Assembly (NCBI RefSeq): GCF_036199905.1
Contig: NZ_CP108109.1
Span: 5,951,501 to 6,015,500, forward strand
Source of the DNA: Streptomyces sp. NBC_00223
GTDB lineage: Bacteria; Actinomycetota; Actinomycetes; Streptomycetales; Streptomycetaceae
Reading direction: 5' to 3'
Length of the DNA stretch: 64,000 bases
In this document: positions 35,057 through 44,223 of the stretch, in pieces
How positions within the stretch are numbered: the stretch's first letter is position 1
Layout of the letters: every line of letters starts with the position of its first letter
Made by a program: the position numbers and the translations under genes
The notes under the pieces: generated by a model
The model's database searches: none
Told to the model about the DNA's origin: nothing
What the model saw: the letters and a program-made list of their open reading frames with translations, nothing else

Positions 35057-36259
35057 ATGACCAGCCAGGCCGCACGCACATCCGTGATCGTCGCAGGTGC
35101 CAGAACGCCGATGGGCCGCCTCCTGGGCAGCCTGCGCTCCTTCTCCGGCGCCGACCTCGGCGGCTTCGCCATCAAGTCGGCGCTGGAGCGGGCCGGGATC
35201 GGCGGTGAGCAGGTCGAGTACGTGATCATGGGGCAGGTGCTCCAGGCGGGCGCCGGCCAGATCCCGGCCCGCCAGGCGGCCGTCAAGGCGGGCATTCCGA
35301 TGAGCGTGCCCGCGCTGACCGTGAACAAGGTCTGTCTGTCCGGCCTGGACGCCATCGCGCTGGCCGACCAGCTGATCAGGGCCGGCGAGTTCGACATCGT
35401 CGTCGCCGGCGGCCAGGAGTCCATGACCAACGCGCCGCACCTGCTGCCCAAGTCCCGCGAGGGCTACAAGTACGGCGCGATCCAGGTGCTCGACGCCATG
35501 GCGTACGACGGGCTGACCGACGCCTTCGAGAACATCGCGATGGGCCAGTCCACCGAGGCCCACAACACCCGGCTCGGCATCGAGCGGGAGCCGCAGGACG
35601 CCTTCGGCGCGCTGTCCCACCAGCGGGCCGCCGCCGCGCGGAAGAACGGCCTGTTCGACGCAGAGATCACGCCGGTCGAGATCCCGCAGCGCAAGGGCGA
35701 CCCGGTGGTCTTCAGCGAGGACGAGGGCATCCGCCCGGACACCACGGCCGAATCGCTCGGCAGGCTGCGGCCGGCCTTCGCCGCCGACGGGGCCGGCACC
35801 ATCACTGCCGGCACCTCCTCGCAGATCTCCGACGGCGCCGCCGCGGTGGTCGTGATGAGCCGGGCCAAGGCCGAGGAGCTGGGCCTGGAGTGGCTGGCCG
35901 AGATCGGCGCCCACGGCAATGTGGCGGGCCCGGACAACTCCCTCCAGTCGCAGCCGTCCAACGCGATCAGGCACGCGCTGGGCAAGGCCGGGCTGACCGT
36001 CGACGACCTGGACCTCATCGAGATCAACGAGGCGTTCGCGGCCGTCGCTGTCCAGTCCATGAAGGACCTCGGCGTGACCACGGACAAGGTCAACGTCAAC
36101 GGCGGGGCGATCGCGCTCGGCCACCCCATCGGGATGTCCGGCGCGCGGATCGTGCTGCATCTGGCGCTGGAGCTGAAGCGGCGCGGGGGCGGTACGGGGG
36201 CGGCGGCGCTGTGCGGCGGCGGGGGTCAGGGCGACGCGCTGATCATCCGCGTGCCCTGA
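35057..36259 (+). CDS. Acetyl-CoA C-acetyltransferase (thiolase)
   Basis: The 400-residue biosynthetic-type thiolase condenses two acetyl-CoA to acetoacetyl-CoA or cleaves the reverse. The acyl-accepting Cys93 lies in NKVCLSG, His356 in GGAIALGHPIGMSGAR and the second catalytic Cys386 in CGGGGQGDALI; NEAFA is also present. It is full length. It is divergent from the epimerase and followed by a terminator and meaB. With the dehydrogenase at 6.4 kb it could make hydroxybutyryl-CoA for the C4-CoA mutase route. Confidence 0.96.
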   Translation: MTSQAARTSVIVAGARTPMGRLLGSLRSFSGADLGGFAIKSALERAGIGGEQVEYVIMGQVLQAGAGQIPARQAAVKAGIPMSVPALTVNKVCLSGLDAIALADQLIRAGEFDIVVAGGQESMTNAPHLLPKSREGYKYGAIQVLDAMAYDGLTDAFENIAMGQSTEAHNTRLGIEREPQDAFGALSHQRAAAARKNGLFDAEITPVEIPQRKGDPVVFSEDEGIRPDTTAESLGRLRPAFAADGAGTITAGTSSQISDGAAAVVVMSRAKAEELGLEWLAEIGAHGNVAGPDNSLQSQPSNAIRHALGKAGLTVDDLDLIEINEAFAAVAVQSMKDLGVTTDKVNVNGGAIALGHPIGMSGARIVLHLALELKRRGGGTGAAALCGGGGQGDALIIRVP

Positions 36260-36283
36260 GCCGGTGTTCTGACCTGGTGTTCT

Positions 36284-36328
36284 GAGCGGGGCACCCTGAG
36301 CGGGGCACCCTGAGCGGGGTGCCCGCTC
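36284..36328 (+). terminator. Thiolase terminator built from 14-bp repeats
   Basis: GAGCGGGGCACCCT occurs twice in tandem (36284-36297, 36298-36311), followed by GAGCGGGGTGCCCGCTC, so the second copy and the last block fold into a stem (GAGCGGG-CACC with GGTGCCCGCTC). It lies 25 bases after the thiolase stop. Confidence 0.6.
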
Positions 36329-36469
36329 GCGCGAGCGATTGGCTACGGTTGCGCGGGGGCGGTTACCCGGGGTCGTGCCGGTGTTCGGGGGTGTCCCCGG
36401 ATTCCGTGCGGGGGAGCCCGGCGGCGAACCGAGCCACATACATGCGAGCCACAAAAAGAGGGAGCAACG

Positions 36470-37423
36470 ATGGACGTCCCGGCCCTGGTCGCGCAGGCGC
36501 GGGAGGGCCGGCCGCGTGCCGTGGCCCGGCTGATCTCGCTGGTGGAGGGGGCGTCCCCCCAGCTGCGCGAGGTGATGGCCACGCTCGCGCCGCTGACCGG
36601 CGGGGCATACGTGGTCGGGCTCACCGGCTCGCCCGGCGTCGGCAAGTCCACGTCCACCTCGGCGCTGGTCACCGCGTACCGCAAGGCCGGCCGGCGGGTG
36701 GGGGTGCTCGCGGTCGACCCGTCCTCGCCGTTCTCCGGGGGCGCGCTGCTCGGCGACCGGGTCCGGATGTCCGAGCACGCCTCCGACCCCGGCGTCTACA
36801 TCCGCTCGATGGCCACCCGAGGCCACCTCGGCGGCCTCGCGTGGGCCGCTCCCCAGGCGATCCGGGTGCTGGACGCCGCCGGGTGCGACGTCATCCTGGT
36901 CGAGACGGTCGGGGTCGGCCAGTCCGAGGTGGAGATCGCCGCGCAGGCCGACACCTCGGTGGTGCTGCTCGCGCCCGGCATGGGCGACGGCATCCAGGCG
37001 GCGAAGGCCGGCATCCTCGAAATCGGCGACGTCTACGTCGTCAACAAGGCGGACCGGGACGGCGCGGACTCGACGGCCCGCGAGCTGAACCACATGCTCG
37101 GCCTGGGCGAGTCCCGGGCGCCGGGGGACTGGCGGCCGCCGATCGTCAAGACGGTGGCGTCGCGGGGCGAGGGGATCGACGAGGTCGTCGAGGCGCTGGA
37201 GAAGCACCGGGCGTGGATGGAGGAGAACGGGGTGCTCATGCTGCGGCGTGAGCGGCGGGCGGCGGGGGAGATCGAGAATATCGCGCTGACCGCGTTGCGA
37301 GCGCGGCTCGGCGATCTGCCCGGCGATCAACGGCTGTCCGCTCTCGCGGCAGCCGTCGTGGGGGGCCGCCTTGACCCTTACGCGGCAGCGGACGAGCTCG
37401 TCGCGGGCCTGACCGCCGGGTAG
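36470..37423 (+). CDS. meaB: Methylmalonyl-CoA mutase-associated GTPase MeaB
   Basis: This 317-residue G3E-family GTPase loads adenosylcobalamin into, and protects, B12-dependent acyl-CoA mutases. The Walker A loop is GSPGVGKST (53-61). The metal/switch segment VDPSSPFSGGALLGDR follows, then ETVGVGQSE and the base-recognition NKADRDGADS. The C-terminal dimerisation helix region is present. The client could be a methylmalonyl-CoA mutase elsewhere or IcmA at 54.4 kb. No mutase gene is adjacent. Confidence 0.96.
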   Translation: MDVPALVAQAREGRPRAVARLISLVEGASPQLREVMATLAPLTGGAYVVGLTGSPGVGKSTSTSALVTAYRKAGRRVGVLAVDPSSPFSGGALLGDRVRMSEHASDPGVYIRSMATRGHLGGLAWAAPQAIRVLDAAGCDVILVETVGVGQSEVEIAAQADTSVVLLAPGMGDGIQAAKAGILEIGDVYVVNKADRDGADSTARELNHMLGLGESRAPGDWRPPIVKTVASRGEGIDEVVEALEKHRAWMEENGVLMLRRERRAAGEIENIALTALRARLGDLPGDQRLSALAAAVVGGRLDPYAAADELVAGLTAG

Positions 37424-37638
37424 CCCTCAATCGCCGGGCGGGCTTGGCCTCAAACGCCGGCCGGGCTCTCTGCGCTCAAACGCCGCGCGGGCTGATCCTG
37501 CCCTCAATCGCCGGGCGGGCTCGGGTGAAGCGAGCGTTCCGGCGGGCTCGCGCTGCCCTCAATCGCCGGGCGGGCTTTCTGCGCTCAAACGCCGCGCGGG
37601 CTTGGGTTGGGTGACGCTCGCGCGGGCTGATGGGGTGC
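37424..37638. repeat. Cluster of dispersed intergenic repeats (CTCAA-CGCCGG-CGGGCT family)
   Basis: At least five variants of CCTCAA(T/A)CGCCGG(G/C)CGGGCT lie in tandem here between convergent meaB and murJ-like genes, alternating with CTCTGCG and GATCCTGC spacers. The same unit recurs at 40677-40750, 48450-48475 and 49815-49910. Each copy can form a short GCCGG/CCGGC hairpin. This is a REP-like family common between streptomycete genes. Confidence 0.8.
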
Positions 37639-39258
37639 TCAGGCGTGGGGGCGGGGGCGCAGGGGGAGGTGGAGGGGTTTGGCCAGGGCCAGGGCCGGGA
37701 GGGCGAGGGCGGCGGCGCCCAGGAGCAGGCCGGCCAGGTCGCCCGCCAGGGTGGGGCCCAGGTGGGACGCGCAGGCGCGGGCTGTGACCCAGGCGAGGGC
37801 CGCGCCCGGCAGGAAGGCCACGGCCAGCCGGACATGATGGCCCAGGACCCGCGGCCGCCACGCGAGCCGCCGCCGTAGCAGAGCCGTCGTGCAGACCAGC
37901 CCGACCGTGCACGCCACCGCGTACCCCGCCGCCATCCCCGTGACCGCCCAGCGGGCCGGCAGGAGTACGTAACTGGCCGCCGCCAGGCCCGCGTTGACCG
38001 CCGCGATGACGACGTTCAGAAAGAACGGCGTCCGCGTGTCGCCGAGCGCGTAGAAGCCGCGGGCCAGCAGGTACTGGCCCGCGAACGCCGGCAGCCCCAG
38101 CGCGAACGCGGTCAGCATCCACGCGATCGCCCGTGCGTCCGCCTCCGTCGTCGCGCCGTGCTGGAAGACCACCCCGGCGATCTGCGGCCCGAGAGCCAGG
38201 AACGCCAGCACCGCGGGCACGATCGCCGTCCCCGACACCTTCAGACCGCGCGAGAGGTCCGCCCCGATCGACGCGTGGTCGCCGTCCGCCGCCGCCCGGC
38301 TCATCCGCGGCAGCAGCGCGGTGACCAGCGAGACGGTGACGATGCCCTGTGGCACCACCCACAGGCTGTACGCGTTGCTGTAGGCCGCGTAGCCGACGCC
38401 CGCGTGGTGCCCGGCGGCGAGCGCGTGCTGCCCGGCGGACGTGGACAGCCGGGTGACCACCCAGTACGCGAGCTGGTTGACCAGCACCAGCATCAGCGTC
38501 CACACCGCCGCCCGCATCGGCGCGGCCAGCCCCCACCCGCGCCAGTCGAACCGCGGCTGCCAGCGGAAGCCCGCGGCCCGCAGTGAGGGCAGCAGGGCCA
38601 GCGCCTGTACGGCGATCCCGGCGGTGCTGCCGAGCCCCAGCAGCATCGCGTCCCGCCGGTCGACACCGCCGTGCGCGAGCCCCAGATAGAGCCCGAACAC
38701 CCCGATCACCACAACGTTGTTGAGCACCGGCGTCCACATCATCGCGCCGAACCGGTCCCGGGCGCCCAGCACTTGGCCGAGCAGTGTGAAGAGCCCGTAG
38801 AAGAGGATCTGCGGCAGGCAGTAACGGGCCAGCGCCACCGTCAGATCGCGCTGCGCCCCCGTGAAGTCCGGGGCGTACGCGCCCACCAGCAGCGGCGCCG
38901 CGAGTACGGCCAGCGCGGTGATCACCAGCAGCGCGACCCCGCACAGGGTCAGCAGCCGGTCCGTGTACGCCCGCCCGCCGTCGGAGTGTTCCTTGGCCGC
39001 GCGGACGAGTTCGGGGATGAAGACGGACTGGAGGGCGCCGCCGATCATCAGCGCGTAGATGATGTTCGGCACGGTGTTGGCCACTCCGAAGGCGTCGCCG
39101 TACGCGGCTGTGCCGACCGCCGCGGTGATCACGGAGAGCCGGATGAACCCGGTGGCCCGCGAGACCAGCGAACCGGCCACCATCACCCCGCCGCTGCGCC
39201 GCAGCGAGGGCTGCCGGGCGTGCGCCCGCCGCCCCTTGAGGTCCGCTGCTGAACTCAC
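37639..39258 (-). CDS. MurJ/MviN-family lipid flippase homologue
   Basis: This 539-residue protein has about 14 predicted membrane helices and the MviN/MurJ pattern: GVMVAGSLVSRATGFIR near the start, GVANTVPNIIYALMIGGALQSVFIPEL, and ARGFYALGDTRTPF in the second half. MurJ flips lipid II across the membrane for peptidoglycan synthesis. Streptomycetes carry several paralogues, so this may be a specialised one. GTG 39258 is chosen for GGGGAG about 9 bases upstream and for the short charged N-terminus. The divergent neighbour is a FemX-like transferase, also acting on lipid II. Confidence 0.9.
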   Translation of the reverse strand: MSSAADLKGRRAHARQPSLRRSGGVMVAGSLVSRATGFIRLSVITAAVGTAAYGDAFGVANTVPNIIYALMIGGALQSVFIPELVRAAKEHSDGGRAYTDRLLTLCGVALLVITALAVLAAPLLVGAYAPDFTGAQRDLTVALARYCLPQILFYGLFTLLGQVLGARDRFGAMMWTPVLNNVVVIGVFGLYLGLAHGGVDRRDAMLLGLGSTAGIAVQALALLPSLRAAGFRWQPRFDWRGWGLAAPMRAAVWTLMLVLVNQLAYWVVTRLSTSAGQHALAAGHHAGVGYAAYSNAYSLWVVPQGIVTVSLVTALLPRMSRAAADGDHASIGADLSRGLKVSGTAIVPAVLAFLALGPQIAGVVFQHGATTEADARAIAWMLTAFALGLPAFAGQYLLARGFYALGDTRTPFFLNVVIAAVNAGLAAASYVLLPARWAVTGMAAGYAVACTVGLVCTTALLRRRLAWRPRVLGHHVRLAVAFLPGAALAWVTARACASHLGPTLAGDLAGLLLGAAALALPALALAKPLHLPLRPRPHA

Positions 39259-39439
39259 CCGTCGTACTCCCCACGTCGCCCTGCCCGATCGTCGCAGACG
39301 CGCAAGTCTGCACCGGCGGCCGAGGCGGGTGGTAGTCGGCGGGCGTGTCGGAAAGGTCTCTGTCACCTGGGGGCCCGCACAGGCGTGAGACGGGTCAGCG
39401 GGCCGCGGCGGTCCGCTCCGCAGCGCGGAGGACGACGCC

Positions 39440-40648
39440 TTGACGATGACCACGCACCAGCGTTCCGAACGGACCATGGACGACGGCATGTCCGGCGCCC
39501 TGCGGCTGCGCCCGATCCCGGCCGAGACGCACGCGGCCTTCCTGCGCGGCGCGGGGGCGGCTGGGGGCCGGGGTGCCGGCACGGTGAGCTTTCTGCAGAA
39601 CCCCGCCTGGGCCCGGGTGAAGACCGGCTGGCAGGCGGAGAGTCTGGGCTGGACCGACGCGCGGGAGCGGCTGGTGGGCACCGCGCTGGTGCTGTACCGC
39701 CAACTGCCGGGCGTACGACGCTCGTTCGCGTACCTCCCGGAGGGCCCGTGCCTGGACTGGTCCGACCCTCGGCTCGCCCGCTGGCTCGACCCGCTCCTCG
39801 ACCATCTGCGCGCCACGGGCGCCTTCGCGGTACGGATGGGGCCGCCGCTGGCGTATCGGCGGTGGACGGCACCCACGCTCAAGGGCGCGGTCGGGCCGGG
39901 GCGGCGGATCGGCGACGTACTGCCCGATCTGGTGGAACCGCTCGGCGCGTCGGTCGCGGACCGGCTGCGGGAGGCGGGCTGGCGGCGCTGCGGCGAGGAC
40001 GGGCAGGGCGGTGACGCGCAGCCGCGGCTGGTGTTCGAGATACCGATGGCCGGCCGCGGTCTGGACGACCTGTGGACCGGCCTGAACCAGGAGTGGCGCC
40101 GCAACATCAAGAAGGCCGCGAAGTCCGGGGTAAGGACCGGGGTGGAGGGCCCGGAGGCGCTGCCCGCCTTCCACGAGCTGCTGCGGATCACCGAGCGGCG
40201 CGACGGCTTCGACCTCGGCCGCGGACTCGACTACTACCAGCGGCAGTACGCGGCGCTCAACGCCGAACTGCCCGGCCGTATGCGGCTGTACACCGCGTGG
40301 CACGACGGGGAGATGCTCGCCGCGCACACGATGCTCACAGGGCCGGACGGCGGGCGCGTCTGGTACCAGACCGGCGCGTCCGCCGATCACCGGCGGGAGG
40401 TGCGGCCGAGCAACGCGTTGCAGTGGCGGATGCTGTGCGACGCCCATGCGATGGGCGTCGGGGTGTACGACATGAGGGGGGTGCCGGACGCGTTGGATCC
40501 CGAGGTGCGGGGGCACGGGTTGGTGCGGTGGAAGCTCGGGACCGGGGGTGAGGTGGTGGAGACGCTGGGGGAGTGGGAGTTGGGGTTGCAGGGGGCGGTG
40601 AACAAGGCGTTGCACCGGGGGATGAACGCGTATCTCCTGCATCGCTGA
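39440..40648 (+). CDS. FemX-like lipid II aminoacyltransferase (GNAT fold)
   Basis: The 402-residue FemABX-family protein transfers an amino acid from aminoacyl-tRNA to the peptidoglycan stem, giving the first bridge residue (glycine in streptomycetes). Family features are SFLQNPAWARVKTGW near the N-terminus, LNQEWRRNIKKAAKSGV in the middle, ERRDGFDLG, and the C-terminal VYDMRGVPDALDP and GLVRWKLGTGGEVVE. TTG 39440 is preferred because GGAGG lies 8 bases upstream; ATG 39446 is an alternative. It is divergent from the MurJ-like gene. Confidence 0.9.
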   Translation: MTMTTHQRSERTMDDGMSGALRLRPIPAETHAAFLRGAGAAGGRGAGTVSFLQNPAWARVKTGWQAESLGWTDARERLVGTALVLYRQLPGVRRSFAYLPEGPCLDWSDPRLARWLDPLLDHLRATGAFAVRMGPPLAYRRWTAPTLKGAVGPGRRIGDVLPDLVEPLGASVADRLREAGWRRCGEDGQGGDAQPRLVFEIPMAGRGLDDLWTGLNQEWRRNIKKAAKSGVRTGVEGPEALPAFHELLRITERRDGFDLGRGLDYYQRQYAALNAELPGRMRLYTAWHDGEMLAAHTMLTGPDGGRVWYQTGASADHRREVRPSNALQWRMLCDAHAMGVGVYDMRGVPDALDPEVRGHGLVRWKLGTGGEVVETLGEWELGLQGAVNKALHRGMNAYLLHR

Positions 40649-40777
40649 ACGTCGGGCCGTGCCCGGCGCCCCCTGCCCTCAATCGCCGGCCGGGCTTGGC
40701 CTCAAGCGCCGGCCGGGCTGATCCTGCCCTCAAACGCCGGGCGGGCTTGGTTGGTTGACGTCGCCCGGCGGGGCGGG

Positions 40778-41260
40778 TCAGCGGGTGCGGGCGGCGCGGA
40801 GGTGGGTGGCTACCGGGGCCAGGGCCTCGCGGTAGGCGACCAGGGACTCCGACGGGATCAGGTCGATGAAGTGCGCGCGCACCGACGCGACATGGCGGGG
40901 CGCGACCTTGCGCATCGTCTCCCAGCCCAGCTCGGTCAGCACGGCGTACAGCCCGCGGCGGTCGGACTCGCAGTTCTCCCGGCGGACCATTCCCGCCGTC
41001 TCCATCCGGGTGACCTGGTGGGACAGCCGGCTCTTGGACTGGAGCGTGGACTTCGCCAGGTCGCTCATCCGCATCCGGCGGTCCTCCGCCTCGGAGAGGT
41101 TGACCAGGATCTCGTAGTCGTTGTTGGTCAGCCCGAAGGGCTGGAGGTCGCGCTCCAGTTGGTACATCAGCAGTCGGCTGACATCGAGGTGGATACGCCA
41201 GGCCCGCTGCTCGTCTTCGCTGAGCCAGGTGGTGACTGCGTCCGCGGTCTCGGTCTCCAT
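40778..41260 (-). CDS. MarR family transcriptional regulator
   Basis: This 160-residue winged-helix regulator has its DNA-binding part at about 45-105 (LTNNDYEILVNLSEAEDRRMRMSDLA, then SRLSHQVTRMETAGMVRRENCESDRRG) containing the wing DRRG. It is flanked by dimerisation helices at both ends. It is convergent with the FemX gene and, with 97 bp of spacing, follows the AIM24 gene cluster in orientation. The ligand and targets are unknown. Cys95 in RRENCESDRR could be redox-sensitive, as in some MarR proteins, but this is speculation. Confidence 0.9.
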   Translation of the reverse strand: METETADAVTTWLSEDEQRAWRIHLDVSRLLMYQLERDLQPFGLTNNDYEILVNLSEAEDRRMRMSDLAKSTLQSKSRLSHQVTRMETAGMVRRENCESDRRGLYAVLTELGWETMRKVAPRHVASVRAHFIDLIPSESLVAYREALAPVATHLRAARTR

Positions 41261-41357
41261 ACGGTCAATCCTACCGGCGGTTGAACCGTGGATGATCGCC
41301 AGGGTAGCCGCGCGGTCACACGGGGTGCCCTTCCGTCGCCTCCGAGGCCACGCCCGT

Positions 41358-42131
41358 CTACGTACCCGCCCCCGGTACCCCGGGACCCGCCTGCCCCGGC
41401 ACTCCCCCGGTGGCCAGTTCTCCCATCAGCGTCTCGGTGGACTGGAGCAGCACCTGTCCCGCCCCCACGAACTCGAACTGGTGCTCCTCGCCCGAGGCCC
41501 CGCCGATGCCCGTGAGCGCCCGGATGCCGCCGAGTACCCCGCGCATGTAGCCGTGGTCGTAGTGGTGGCACGGCGACGGGCAGTCCGCCCAGCCGACCAG
41601 TGCCTGCGGGTCCACCCGGATGGGCGGCTCCACGAAGTGCACGGCGCCGTTGGACGCGGCCACGAAGGTGCCCGTGCCGATCAGCGTGAGGAACCCCGGG
41701 ACGATCGACTGCTTGAGGGCCAGCCCGGGCTGGAAGGCCAGCAGGTTGCCCGAGCGGATGGTGAGATTGCCGTTCTCCAGGTCGTACGAGTTGATGTCGT
41801 ACGACCGGTCGGCGAGCAGCATCTTGCCGCGGCCCTGGGCGACCACCCAGTCGGCCGCGTGCAGCGGGGAGTGGAAGTTCGCCGCGACCAGCCGGTCCAG
41901 CGGGCCGTGGCCGATCGCGAGGAAGTCGACCTGCCCGTAGTAGGCGATCATCTTCCCCTTCTGCAGGAACCACTGCCCGTCGAGGTCCACGCTGAACGCG
42001 TAGGCGTTGACGTTGTCGTTGGACGGCAGGGTGTGGGCGTCGTGGATCACCGGCCCGCCGTGCGCGGACGGCTGCCCCGGCGGTACGGACGGCGGCACCG
42101 GGGGCAGGGGCGGTGGGGGCGGATACGTCAC
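41358..42131 (-). CDS. AIM24 family protein with Cys/His insert
   Basis: This 257-residue AIM24-domain (beta-rich, TRAP-like double-stranded helix fold) protein is the last of three in a row. The Pro-rich N-terminal tail (about 1-28) is followed by FLQKGKMIAYYGQVDF, NSYDLENGNLTIRSGNLLAF and GVLGGIRALTG. Uniquely among the three it has CPSPCHHYDH at 184-193, with Cys184, Cys188, His189, His190 and His193 clustered, a possible metal site. GTG 42131 overlaps the preceding stop. The function of bacterial AIM24 proteins is unknown. Confidence 0.88.
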   Translation of the reverse strand: MTYPPPPPLPPVPPSVPPGQPSAHGGPVIHDAHTLPSNDNVNAYAFSVDLDGQWFLQKGKMIAYYGQVDFLAIGHGPLDRLVAANFHSPLHAADWVVAQGRGKMLLADRSYDINSYDLENGNLTIRSGNLLAFQPGLALKQSIVPGFLTLIGTGTFVAASNGAVHFVEPPIRVDPQALVGWADCPSPCHHYDHGYMRGVLGGIRALTGIGGASGEEHQFEFVGAGQVLLQSTETLMGELATGGVPGQAGPGVPGAGT

Positions 42132-42778
42132 AGCTTCTCCTCCGACGCCTGCACATAGACCATGCCCTGTCCCGACAGCTCCAGCTGGAAGGCCTCGCCC
42201 GAGCCGCGGCCGACCATCTCGCGCCAGCCGAGCGCGGTGGTCAGCTTGTTGCGTACGTCGCCGCGGTGGGCGACATACGCCTGCGGGTCGACATGGACCG
42301 GACGCTGCGGGGTGATCGGCAGCTCGACGACGCCGCCGTGGGCCATCACCGCGACCGAGCCCTTGCCCTGGAGGGTGGTGGTGAACAGGCCCTGCCCGGT
42401 GACCTGACCGCGTATCACGCCCATCACCCCGCCCTGCGAGCCCATGAACATCGTGCCCTGCCGCAGCGAGCCGTCGAAGGCCAGCAGCCGGTCGGCCTCG
42501 ACGTAGAGCGTCTCGCCGGTGAGGTCCACGGTGTGGATGTGGTGGCCGCCGTGGCCGAACATCACCGAGCCGTTGCCCTCGACGGTCATCAGCGGGGTCG
42601 CCTCGTTGGCCACCCGGCGGCCGATCATCGACATCACCCCGCCCTGCCCGCCGGTGATGCTGGGGGTGAACGACACCTCGCCGCGGTAGGCGAGCATCGC
42701 GCCGCGCTGACTGAACAGCCGCTGGCCGGGCACGACCGGCGCCTCGACCATCTTGGAGTTGATCCTGGTGAACGGCAT
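42128..42778 (-). CDS. AIM24 family protein (second)
   Basis: This 216-residue AIM24 domain without tails contains GQRLFSQRGAMLAYRGEVSF, GNGSVMFGHGGHHIHTVDLTGETLYVEADRLLAF split across the fold, and GQGLFTTTLQGKGSVAVMAHGGVVELPI. It is directly adjacent to the third paralogue (the start touches the neighbouring stop) and overlaps the first by 4 bases. The Phe/Gly-rich strands repeat within the protein. It has no membrane segment. Membrane- or stress-linked roles are suggested for relatives, without proof. Confidence 0.88.
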   Translation of the reverse strand: MPFTRINSKMVEAPVVPGQRLFSQRGAMLAYRGEVSFTPSITGGQGGVMSMIGRRVANEATPLMTVEGNGSVMFGHGGHHIHTVDLTGETLYVEADRLLAFDGSLRQGTMFMGSQGGVMGVIRGQVTGQGLFTTTLQGKGSVAVMAHGGVVELPITPQRPVHVDPQAYVAHRGDVRNKLTTALGWREMVGRGSGEAFQLELSGQGMVYVQASEEKL

Positions 42779-43417
42779 CTAGAGCTGTCCCCCGATCGTG
42801 TCGCGCTCGCTGGGCTGCACGTAGACCAGGCCCTCCCCCTCGAAGCGGATCTGGAAGCTCTCGCCCGAGCCCTCGCCGATCAGCGTCCGCCAGCCCAGCG
42901 CGGACTGGAGCTGCTGGCGCAGACTGCCGGTGTGCGCCACATACGCGCCCGGATCGACGATCAGCGGGGTCGCGGCGGTCACCCGCAGGACGATCGCCGG
43001 TCCGGCGGACATGATCGCGGCCTGCCCGACCCCCTCGACGGTCGTGGTGAACAGCCCGTTGCCCTGCGAGGCGCCGCGCAGCCCGGTGAAGGTGGTGCCG
43101 GTACGCAGGCCGGGCTCGGTGACCAGCAGATTGCTCGCCTCGACATACAGCTTCTCGCCGGCCAGCCGGACCAGGTTGATCTCGGTGGCGCGGTCGGCGA
43201 AGTAGCAGGTGCCGCGGCCCTTGACCTCCATGACGGCCATCGACTCGCCGGTGATCCGGCGGGTGACCAGGCCGCGCAGACCCTCGCCGCCGCCGGTCAT
43301 CTTCTTGAAGGTCATCTCACCGTCGTAGGCGACCATCGCGCCGTTCTTCGCCTTGACGGCGTCGCCGTCGAGGTCGACGGCCAGGACGCGGCTGCCGTGC
43401 AGCCGGAAGTTCGCCAT
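42779..43417 (-). CDS. AIM24 family protein (third)
   Basis: This 212-residue AIM24 domain begins MANFRLHGSRVLAVDLDGDAVKAKNGAMVAYDGEMTF, continues with GTCYFADRATEINLVRLAGEKLYVEASNLLV and GNGLFTTTVEGVGQAAIMSAG, and ends QPSERDTIGGQL. It resembles the second paralogue in order of motifs. Its ATG overlaps the DUF2127 stop by one base, so the four genes from 44223 down to 41358 form one tightly coupled operon on the minus strand. Confidence 0.88.
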   Translation of the reverse strand: MANFRLHGSRVLAVDLDGDAVKAKNGAMVAYDGEMTFKKMTGGGEGLRGLVTRRITGESMAVMEVKGRGTCYFADRATEINLVRLAGEKLYVEASNLLVTEPGLRTGTTFTGLRGASQGNGLFTTTVEGVGQAAIMSAGPAIVLRVTAATPLIVDPGAYVAHTGSLRQQLQSALGWRTLIGEGSGESFQIRFEGEGLVYVQPSERDTIGGQL

Positions 43418-44223
43418 CAGACGCTGTCCGCCGTCGGGCGCCGGCGTACCGGCAGCGGGTCGGGCACCTCACCGGCCGCCTCCTCGACTTCGAGCAGCGA
43501 CTCGCCGCGCCGCTCGGCCTCGAACGCCTCCACCCCGCCGCGCAGCCCGAACAGCCGCTTGGCGAGCAGGATGTAGAGCACGGCCAGGACATTGAGGGCC
43601 AGCGTGGCGATCTTGAACGAGCTGGTCTTCTCCGTGAGTTCGTAGACCTCGATCGGCAGGAAGGCGGCGGTCGCGACCACCGTCAGATACTCCGCCCAGC
43701 GCTTGCCCCACCACAGGCCGAAGCCCTCGACGATCTCGATCAGCGCGTAGACCACCAGTCCGCCGGCCACCAGGCGCAGGGTGGACTGCTTGTAGTCGAA
43801 GGTCTTGCGGATCGTGTCGACGACCGGCGAGTGGTCGAGGTCGTAGTGGAAGTGGTCGGCGACCGGCTTGAAGGCGGTCAGGTCCTTCTCGAAGAGCTGG
43901 TGGACCGCGTCCTGCGAGTTGCTGAACTTCCACACCGCCCAGGCGGCCAGCACGATCAGCAGCCCGCGCAGCACCCGCTCGACCGCCAGGAAGCGCAGGA
44001 TGAACAGGTCACGCAGCGCCTTGCCGCGCGGCACCAGCGGGGCCTGGTCGGCCGGGCCGCTGCCGTGCGGCTCGCCGAGGACGAAGTCACCGCAGCGCAG
44101 ACAGCGCCAGACCGTGCCGACCGGCGTCTGCGCGTGCAGCTTCGCGCGCAGACGGAGCTCGGTGGGCGCGTAGGTGATGTGGCCCCTGCGGGAGCAGTGT
44201 CTGCGGTCCCAGTCGATGCTCAT
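43417..44223 (-). CDS. DUF2127 membrane protein with N-terminal Cys motif
   Basis: This 268-residue protein has an N-terminal cytoplasmic region with Cys10, His15, Cys41 and Cys44 (WRCLRCGDFV), arranged like a zinc ribbon. Four hydrophobic segments follow, in the DUF2127 part (LFILRFLAVERVLRGLLIVL, LVVYALIEIVEGFGLWWGKRWAEYLTVV, TLALNVLAVLYILL). It ends in a charged tail. It is first in the operon with three AIM24 genes. Its function is unknown; the arrangement hints at a membrane anchor or sensor for AIM24 assemblies. Confidence 0.87.
   Translation of the reverse strand: MSIDWDRRHCSRRGHITYAPTELRLRAKLHAQTPVGTVWRCLRCGDFVLGEPHGSGPADQAPLVPRGKALRDLFILRFLAVERVLRGLLIVLAAWAVWKFSNSQDAVHQLFEKDLTAFKPVADHFHYDLDHSPVVDTIRKTFDYKQSTLRLVAGGLVVYALIEIVEGFGLWWGKRWAEYLTVVATAAFLPIEVYELTEKTSSFKIATLALNVLAVLYILLAKRLFGLRGGVEAFEAERRGESLLEVEEAAGEVPDPLPVRRRPTADSV

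Noticed and set aside
34919..37330. Upstream extension of the epimerase frame far beyond 34918 on the minus strand
   Set aside because: The extension is antisense to the thiolase and meaB genes and has no homology. The family N-terminus is at ATG 34918.
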